From positions 241,853-305,852 of the forward strand of contig CAYYTK010000002.1 of NCBI GenBank assembly GCA_964474695.1: a stretch of DNA of 64,000 nt. Direction: 5' to 3'. The position numbers and the translations under genes are program-made. The notes beneath the pieces were generated by a model. It worked only from the letters and a program-made list of their open reading frames with translations. It did no database searches and was not told where the DNA came from. Source of the stretch: DAOUBP01 sp964474695. Lineage in GTDB: Bacteria > Chloroflexota > Anaerolineae > CG2-30-64-16. Position 1 is the first letter of the stretch; each line of letters begins with the position of its first letter. This document shows, in pieces, positions 59,822-64,000 of the stretch.

Positions 59822-60211
59822 TTACTTGACCTTGATGACGGCGCCTTCGGCCTCGAGCTTGGCCTTGGCGTCGGCCGCAGCTTCCTTGGAAACGGCGGTC
59901 AACACAGCAGCCGGCGCGCTCTCGACGAGGTCCTTGGCCTCTTTCAGGCCCAGGTTGGTCAATGCACGCACGCCCTTGATGACGTTGATCTTGTTCGCGC
60001 CGAAGCTCTCCAAGATCACATCGAACTCAGTCTGCTCCTCAACGGGCTCGGCCGCAACCGCAGCCGCACCGGCCGCCGGCGCAGCCGCACCGGCCATCAT
60101 CATCGGCGCAGCCGCGCTGACGCCGAACTTCGCTTCCAAAGCCTTAATGAGCTGCGAAAGCTCCAAGACGCTCATCTTCTCGATCGTCGCGATCAACTCA
60201 TCCTGAGTCAT
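59822..60211 (-). CDS. rplL: 50S ribosomal protein L7/L12
   Basis: 129 residues from ATG with AGGAGG 6 bases upstream. Stalk protein recruiting translation GTPases. N-terminal dimerisation helices 'TQDELIATIEKMSVLELSQLIKALEAKFGVS', Ala-rich hinge 'AAGAAAPAAGAAAVAAEP', C-terminal domain 'EFDVILESFGANKINVIKGVRALTNLGLKEAKDLVE'. Forms the L10-L7/L12 stalk with the preceding gene. Confidence 0.97.
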   Translation of the reverse strand: MTQDELIATIEKMSVLELSQLIKALEAKFGVSAAAPMMMAGAAAPAAGAAAVAAEPVEEQTEFDVILESFGANKINVIKGVRALTNLGLKEAKDLVESAPAAVLTAVSKEAAADAKAKLEAEGAVIKVK

Positions 60212-60260
60212 GGAATTCCTCCTAAGATTTGGGTAAGATTCGGTTAACTCGGCTGCCGCA

Positions 60261-60791
60261 TCAGGCAGACTGTTCCAATTGCCCGACCCGGGCATTCAGC
60301 ACATTCACAAAGCCGCGGATGGAACCGGCCAGCACGTTGACCAGGCCACTGATCGGCGATTGCAGCACGCCAACGACCTGAGCCCGCAACTGGGCCTTGC
60401 CCGGCAGCTCGGTCAAGGTATGCACACCCGCCTCATCGAAAATCGACGAGCCCATCATACCGCCGCGCAGCACCATGATCTTGCTGTCTTTGGCGAACTT
60501 CGTGAGCAGTTTGGCCGGGGCCGCAACCTCACTGTAGCAGAATGCCACCGCAGTCGGGCCGGTGAGCAGCGCTTCAGGGACGGGCAGGCCCACCTCGGTC
60601 AGCGCGCGCGCCAGCAGGGTGTTCTTGGTGACAGCCAGCTCGCTCTCGCACCCGCGCAAGTCCTTGCGCAGGCCCTCGACCTGCTTTGTGGGCAGGCCGC
60701 GATACTCAGCGACGATGAAGGCTTGGCTGCGTCGCAGCTTCTCGACGTAGTCATTGACCAGCGTCTCTTTCTTCTGTCGTGTGATTGCCAA
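60261..60791 (-). CDS. rplJ: 50S ribosomal protein L10
   Basis: 176 residues. Stalk base protein that carries L7/L12. Start is TTG 60791: AAAGGAGGG stands 8 bases upstream and 'LAITRQKKETLVNDYVEKL' is the family N-terminus; an in-frame ATG 42 bases upstream lies before the ribosome binding site. 'AFIVAEYRGLPTKQVEGLRKDLRG' and 'ALLTGPTAVAFCYSE' are conserved. It is preceded by an L10-type autoregulatory leader and an attenuator hairpin. Confidence 0.95.
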   Translation of the reverse strand: MAITRQKKETLVNDYVEKLRRSQAFIVAEYRGLPTKQVEGLRKDLRGCESELAVTKNTLLARALTEVGLPVPEALLTGPTAVAFCYSEVAAPAKLLTKFAKDSKIMVLRGGMMGSSIFDEAGVHTLTELPGKAQLRAQVVGVLQSPISGLVNVLAGSIRGFVNVLNARVGQLEQSA

Positions 60792-60851
60792 GCGAATCCC
60801 TCCTTTCGCAGTTTCCCTTTGCAGCGGCCACATGCTCGCTGCGCTTCAAAC

Positions 60852-60893
60852 AAAAAGGGCCTCCGCGCCGAGGACAGGCAATCGCGGAGGCCC
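60852..60893 (-). terminator. Attenuator/terminator in the rplJL leader
   Basis: Minus strand: GGGCCTCCGCG, loop, CGCGGAGGCCC followed by TTTTTGTTTG, about 60 bases before the rplJ start. A clear intrinsic terminator inside the leader, downstream of the L10 binding motif. Confidence 0.85.
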
Positions 60894-60956
60894 TTGAATA
60901 ATCAGGACGCTACGTGAGGATCGCATCTGCCAACCAATGACATCTGCAATCCAATT

Positions 60957-61014
60957 GCCTCGGCAGGCTCGCATGGGCGAGTTAGGTCACACGGACACCT
61001 GCTGTCTTCAGCGG
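60957..61014 (-). ncRNA. Ribosomal protein L10 leader (autoregulatory RNA)
   Basis: On the minus strand GACAGCAGGTG ... CCTAACTCG ... CCTGCCGAGG has the conserved kink-turn segments of the L10 leader family, where L10 (with L12) binds its own mRNA. It is located upstream of rplJ and followed by a terminator hairpin, the usual arrangement for repression by premature termination. Confidence 0.85.
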
Positions 61015-61035
61015 TCAGCATATTCGATTGTTTCT

Positions 61036-61068
61036 CTCATGAATCTGCCTTCAGAAGGGATTCATGAG
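61036..61068 (-). other. 10-bp hairpin after rplA
   Basis: CTCATGAATC / GATTCATGAG with a 13-base loop, about 25 bases after the rplA stop; no T-tract follows, so it is a processing or weak termination site rather than an intrinsic terminator. Confidence 0.55.
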
Positions 61069-61091
61069 CCCGGGCGCAATGCGCCGAGCGG

Positions 61092-61811
61092 CTACGCCGC
61101 CGCTGCCCGCATGGTCGAAGCCTGCAACGGATCCAACCGAATGCCAGGCGCCATGGTCGACGTGAGGGTCAGGCGTTTGATGTAAACACCCTTGGCGCCT
61201 GTCGGCTTGGCGCGATTGACGGCGTCCATCAGCGCGGCCAGGTTGTCCAGCATCTGCTGGGACGTGAAGCTGACCTTGCCGATCGGCACGTGCAGATTAC
61301 CGGTCTTGTCGACCTTGAATTCCACACGGCCCTGGCGTGCCTCTGTGATTGCGCGCGGCAGGTCATCAGGCTGCACGATCGTGCCGGCCTTGGGATTAGG
61401 CATCAAGCCGCGGGTGCCCAGGATACGGCCCAAGCGACCCACTTTACCCATCACCTGCGGGGTGGCAATGGCCATGTCGAAGTCCAGCCAGCCGCCCTGG
61501 ATCTTCGCGATCATATCATCAAGGCCGACGTAGTCGGCGCCTGCCTGCTCGGCCAACCGCGCGCCATCCCCTTCAGCGAAGACCAGGATGCGTACGGTCT
61601 TGCCCAGCCCGGCCGGCAGCAACACCGTGCTGCGGACTTGCTGATCGGCATGCCGCGGGTCAACGCCCAAGCGGAAATGCACCTCAATGGTGCCATCGAA
61701 CTTGGTGTAGCTGACTTGCTTGAGCAACTCGACCGCCTCGGCCGGAGAGTATTGCTTCAACCGGTCGACCAATTTGGCGGCATCTTGAAACTTCTTGCCG
61801 TGTTGAGCCAT
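61092..61811 (-). CDS. rplA: 50S ribosomal protein L1
   Basis: 239 residues. Binds 23S rRNA and autoregulates its operon in many bacteria. Typical motifs: 'AVELLKQVSYTKFDGTIEVHFRLGVDPRHADQQVRSTVLLPAGLGK', 'GRILGTRGLMPNPKAGTIV' and 'GAKGVYIKRLTLTSTMAPGIRLD'. GGAG-like site before the ATG (AAGGAG). It follows rplK after 134 bases. Confidence 0.97.
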   Translation of the reverse strand: MAQHGKKFQDAAKLVDRLKQYSPAEAVELLKQVSYTKFDGTIEVHFRLGVDPRHADQQVRSTVLLPAGLGKTVRILVFAEGDGARLAEQAGADYVGLDDMIAKIQGGWLDFDMAIATPQVMGKVGRLGRILGTRGLMPNPKAGTIVQPDDLPRAITEARQGRVEFKVDKTGNLHVPIGKVSFTSQQMLDNLAALMDAVNRAKPTGAKGVYIKRLTLTSTMAPGIRLDPLQASTMRAAAA

Positions 61812-61945
61812 TTGTATCTCCTTGTACCCGACTGGCTAGCGGGCCTGGTGTTAGCGGGCGAGCGACGGTCCAGCCATCACCGCCCTCCCATGTTGACCGC
61901 ACGATCCCCAGATCACATGACCTGCGGATCAGCTGTGTCGCTGCG

Positions 61946-62371
61946 TCAATCCGTGATGGCGATGCCCATGCTGCGCGCGGTGCCTTCGATCATCCGCATC
62001 GCATTCTCGACATCGTACGCGTTCAGATCCTTCATCTTCAGTTCGGCGATGTCGCGCACCTGCTTGCGCGTCAGCTTGCCGGCCGTCTCCGACTTCGGTT
62101 TGCCGGATCCTCTCTGCACACCGGCAGCCTGCTTGATCAGGTCGCCGGCCGGTGAGGTCTTCGTCACGAACGTGAAGGACTGATCAGTGAAGATGGTGAT
62201 CTCGACCGGGACCACCTGCCCCGCCTGGTTAGCTGTACGCGCGTTATATTCTTTACAGAAGGCCATGATGTTGACGCCATGCTGGCCCAATGCAGGACCC
62301 ACAGGCGGCGCAGGATTGGCCTTACCGGCAACGATCTGAAGCTTGACGATCGCTTTTACTTTCTTCGCCAT
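61946..62371 (-). CDS. rplK: 50S ribosomal protein L11
   Basis: 141 residues, standard length. 'KLQIVAGKANPAPPVGPALGQHGVNIMAFCKEYNART' is the N-terminal domain; 'TSPAGDLIKQAAGVQRGSGKP' begins the rRNA-binding domain. Substrate of PrmA, whose gene lies at 3935. Placed 12 bases after nusG. Confidence 0.97.
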   Translation of the reverse strand: MAKKVKAIVKLQIVAGKANPAPPVGPALGQHGVNIMAFCKEYNARTANQAGQVVPVEITIFTDQSFTFVTKTSPAGDLIKQAAGVQRGSGKPKSETAGKLTRKQVRDIAELKMKDLNAYDVENAMRMIEGTARSMGIAITD

Positions 62372-62383
62372 GAGAAACGACTC

Positions 62384-63070
62384 CTACAACCGTTCGATTT
62401 GCAATAGATCCACTTCGATCGGTGTCTCTCGATTGAAGAAAGACACCAACACGCGCGCCTTGCCCTTGTCCGGATAGACTTCTTCCACTGAGCCGTGAAA
62501 ATCTGTGAAGGAACCCTCGACAATGCGCACCTTGTCGCCGACCTTGACCTTGACCTGGGCCACCGGCTCCTCGGCTTCCATGCGGCGCATGATCCGATCG
62601 ACCTCATCCTGGCGGAGGGGCGTCGGTTTGTTGCCGATGCCGACAAAGCCAGTAACGCCGGGCGTGTTGCGCACTACGTACCACGATTCTTCGTCCAGGA
62701 TCATCTGCACCAAGACGTAACCGGGATAGATGCGCCGCTCAACCACGCGTCGCTGACCATCGCGCAGCTCGATTTGTTCCTCGGTTGGCACAATGACCTC
62801 GAGGATGTAATTGGCCATCCCCATCGACTCGGCGCGATGCTCGAGGTTCTTTTTGACTTTGTTTTCGTAGCCGGAATAGCAGTGCACAACGTACCACTGA
62901 GGCTTGGCTTCATTGCCAGCCTCGGCGGCTGGCTCGTCAGGCAACTGGTCTTCATAAGGCTCATCGGCCGATCCGGGGTTCAATGGCGCGCCAACACCAG
63001 CGTTCTGATCATCGAACGCCGGCTGAAGTTCGCTGTCATCCACCGGATCAGTATCTTGCCAGTTGTCCAT
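62384..63070 (-). CDS. nusG: Transcription termination/antitermination protein NusG
   Basis: 228 residues from ATG 63070 (GTG 63082 is an alternative). Couples RNA polymerase with the ribosome. After an acidic 45-residue extension ('DPVDDSELQPAFDDQNAG' and further) the normal protein begins with 'QWYVVHCYSGYENKVKKNLEHRAES'; 'RRIYPGYVLVQMILDEESWYVVRNTPGVTGFVG' is the NGN core and 'KVGDKVRIVEGSFTDFHGSVEEVYPDKGKARVLVSFFNRETPIEVD' the KOW domain. Confidence 0.95.
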   Translation of the reverse strand: MDNWQDTDPVDDSELQPAFDDQNAGVGAPLNPGSADEPYEDQLPDEPAAEAGNEAKPQWYVVHCYSGYENKVKKNLEHRAESMGMANYILEVIVPTEEQIELRDGQRRVVERRIYPGYVLVQMILDEESWYVVRNTPGVTGFVGIGNKPTPLRQDEVDRIMRRMEAEEPVAQVKVKVGDKVRIVEGSFTDFHGSVEEVYPDKGKARVLVSFFNRETPIEVDLLQIERL

Positions 63071-63105
63071 ACCCACCGCCACTCTATTGTGCTGGCTCCG
63101 TAACG

Positions 63106-63324
63106 CTAACTGACGAGCAAACTCACCAGTTGTGCGAACACGAGGTCAAGCGCACCCAAAAACAAGGCCATCGCCGTTGTTACAGCAAGCACGATCAAGG
63201 TCAAGTTAATGAGTTGCGACCGCGTGGGCCAACTGACCTTGCGTATCTCACCGCGCGTATCCTTGAAATACTCAACAAGCCTGGCTGTGATTTTCGGTTT
63301 GGCCTCTGCCGTCTCTTTACTCAC
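63106..63324 (-). CDS. secE: Preprotein translocase subunit SecE
   Basis: 72 residues from GTG 63324, preceded by GGAGG 5 bases away. Third subunit of the SecYEG channel. 'EYFKDTRGEIRKVSWPTRSQLINLTLIVLAVTTAMALFLGALDLVF' contains the amphipathic helix, the 'KVSWPT' motif and one membrane helix, the short bacterial type. Confidence 0.93.
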   Translation of the reverse strand: MSKETAEAKPKITARLVEYFKDTRGEIRKVSWPTRSQLINLTLIVLAVTTAMALFLGALDLVFAQLVSLLVS

Positions 63325-63392
63325 ACTTACCTCCGAAGGTCCGGCGCAACAAAAACTCCGGCGCACCCCAACCATGCGGCCTTCTACGATTC

Positions 63393-63476
63393 AAAACACC
63401 GTTCCGGCTGGCTGTTTGACTCAACTGCCCCGCATTTACTGCAAGACAGCGGGGAGCCATGCCGACACGGTGTTTT
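63393..63476 (-). other. Nested stem between tRNA-Trp and secE
   Basis: AAAACACCGT (63393-63402) and ACGGTGTTTT (63467-63476) close an 84-base element with an inner stem CCCCGC/GCGGGG (63428-63454). Probably a processing signal that separates the tRNA from the secE-nusG mRNA. Confidence 0.6.
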
Positions 63477-63501
63477 GTCGCGAACAACCGATCAATTCAG
63501 A

Positions 63502-63574
63502 CAGGCGTGGCAGGACTTGAACCCGCAACCCCCGCTTTTGGAGAGCGGTGCTCTGCCAATTGAGCTACACGCCT
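63502..63574 (-). tRNA. tRNA-Trp (CCA)
   Basis: Cloverleaf on the minus strand: acceptor AGGCGTG/CACGCCT, D arm GCTC..AGAGC, anticodon loop CTCCAAA with anticodon CCA, T arm GCGGG-TTCAAGT-CCTGC, discriminator G. The 3' CCA is not encoded. A tRNA-Trp gene between rpmG and secE is a common bacterial arrangement. Confidence 0.97.
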
Positions 63575-63587
63575 ATAGCTTTGGTGC

Positions 63588-63673
63588 GTTAGTGCTTTAG
63601 TGAGTTAGTGAGTTAGTCTATCGCACTATCGTACTATCGCACTATCGTACTATCGCACTATCGTACTATCGCA
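63588..63673. repeat. Two tandem microsatellites between rpmG and tRNA-Trp
   Basis: 63588-63617 has GTTAGTGC, TTTAGTGA, GTTAGTGA units; 63618-63673 has seven 8-base units alternating CTATCGCA and CTATCGTA. The array continues directly into the rpmG stop codon (cta at 63674-63676 on the plus strand). Confidence 0.9.
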
Positions 63674-63844
63674 CTACTTCGTCTCGCGATGCTTCATATG
63701 CTTGCGGCACCGCGGGCAGTATTTCTCGATTTCCAGGCGGCCCTGGGTATTCTTGCGGTTCTTCTGAGTCGTGTAATTGCGCTCCTTGCACTCGGAGCAG
63801 GCCAGCGTCACGACGATCCGATTTGCTTTCTTTGCAGTAGCCAT
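63674..63844 (-). CDS. rpmG: 50S ribosomal protein L33
   Basis: 56 residues: starts MATAKKANRIVVTLACSECK and ends 'CPRCRKHMKHRETK'. Zinc-type L33 with Cys16, Cys19, Cys43 and Cys46. GAGGTAAGT ribosome binding site precedes the ATG. It lies between tuf and tRNA-Trp. Confidence 0.95.
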   Translation of the reverse strand: MATAKKANRIVVTLACSECKERNYTTQKNRKNTQGRLEIEKYCPRCRKHMKHRETK

Positions 63845-63864
63845 ACTTACCTCGTTACAGGTCG

Positions 63865-63914
63865 ACAGTTGAAGGTTGAAGGTCTCGTGATGAGGCTTTC
63901 AACCCTCAACCTGT
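63865..63914. repeat. Imperfect inverted repeat between tuf and rpmG
   Basis: ACAGTTGAAGGTTGAAGG (63865-63882) and CTTTCAACCCTCAACCTGT (63896-63914) pair with a few mismatches. Confidence 0.65.
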
Positions 63915-63944
63915 AACCTTACGCCATACGGGCGGCTTGCCGCC

Positions 63945-64000
<56 letters not shown>

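Overview
This window is a GC-rich bacterial chromosome segment (roughly 60-65% GC by eye), fully gene-packed, with no rRNA operon, prophage or recognisable insertion sequence. The protein styles best fit a Chloroflexota bacterium (Anaerolineae/Caldilineae-like): the high density of GNAT and DUF proteins, the stand-alone methylmalonyl-CoA mutase large subunit, the DUF362 and DUF2804 proteins, the TIGR01906/Lit-like protein and the many short dispersed repeats. That assignment is inference; no marker was searched.

Layout. 1-516 is the 3' end of an aldo/keto reductase. 564-24763 is almost entirely minus-strand: a GNAT; a chaperone/translation operon (dnaJ, prmA, nucleoside phosphorylase, rsmE, trxB); a CoaE-GNAT fusion behind an ABC-F ATPase; cydAB with a clear promoter; a carbohydrate/housekeeping run (GH38 alpha-mannosidase, HIT/GalT-like protein, DUF2804, isochorismatase, exonuclease III, GNAT); YbaK-like deacylase, pirin and a membrane phosphoethanolamine-transferase-like enzyme. 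24917-27936 (plus) carries threonine synthase, a nitroreductase and an alpha/beta hydrolase, followed by a minus-strand DUF362 ferredoxin protein. 29476-40901 (plus) holds glutamate dehydrogenase, HlyIII/PAQR, a serine hydrolase, an alanine-dehydrogenase homologue overlapping a 4-hydroxybutyrate-type CoA-transferase, a Lit-like membrane protein, a fatty-acid hydroxylase, and an acyl-CoA block (methylmalonyl-CoA mutase large subunit, hotdog thioesterase, methylmalonyl-CoA epimerase, MFS carrier). 42352-47159 is a branched-chain amino-acid ABC importer with a fused LivM-LivG and a LivF lacking a normal start codon.

47160-54200 is the accessory part: repeat-filled spacers, an orphan membrane protein, a giant MmeI-like restriction-methylation protein, an N-terminally odd MazF/PemK toxin, a promoter with a structured segment, and a DUF3800 protein. 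54242-59674 returns to ordinary genes (ornithine cyclodeaminase family, EamA carrier, membrane protein, small zincin, VanW). 59766-64000 (minus) is the conserved tuf - rpmG - tRNA-Trp - secE - nusG - rplK - rplA - [L10 leader] - rplJ - rplL cluster ending in a strong terminator.

The most unusual theme is repeats. Several unrelated families of short palindromic or tandem repeats sit in intergenic spaces, and repeat-like segments also occur in frame inside at least five genes (prmA, isochorismatase, alpha-mannosidase, the membrane phosphodiesterase, threonine synthase), which recalls the protein-invading palindromes of Rickettsia. Other points worth a look are an apparent AUC start codon, two predicted leaderless genes, an alanine dehydrogenase homologue missing its substrate lysine, and three gene fusions.
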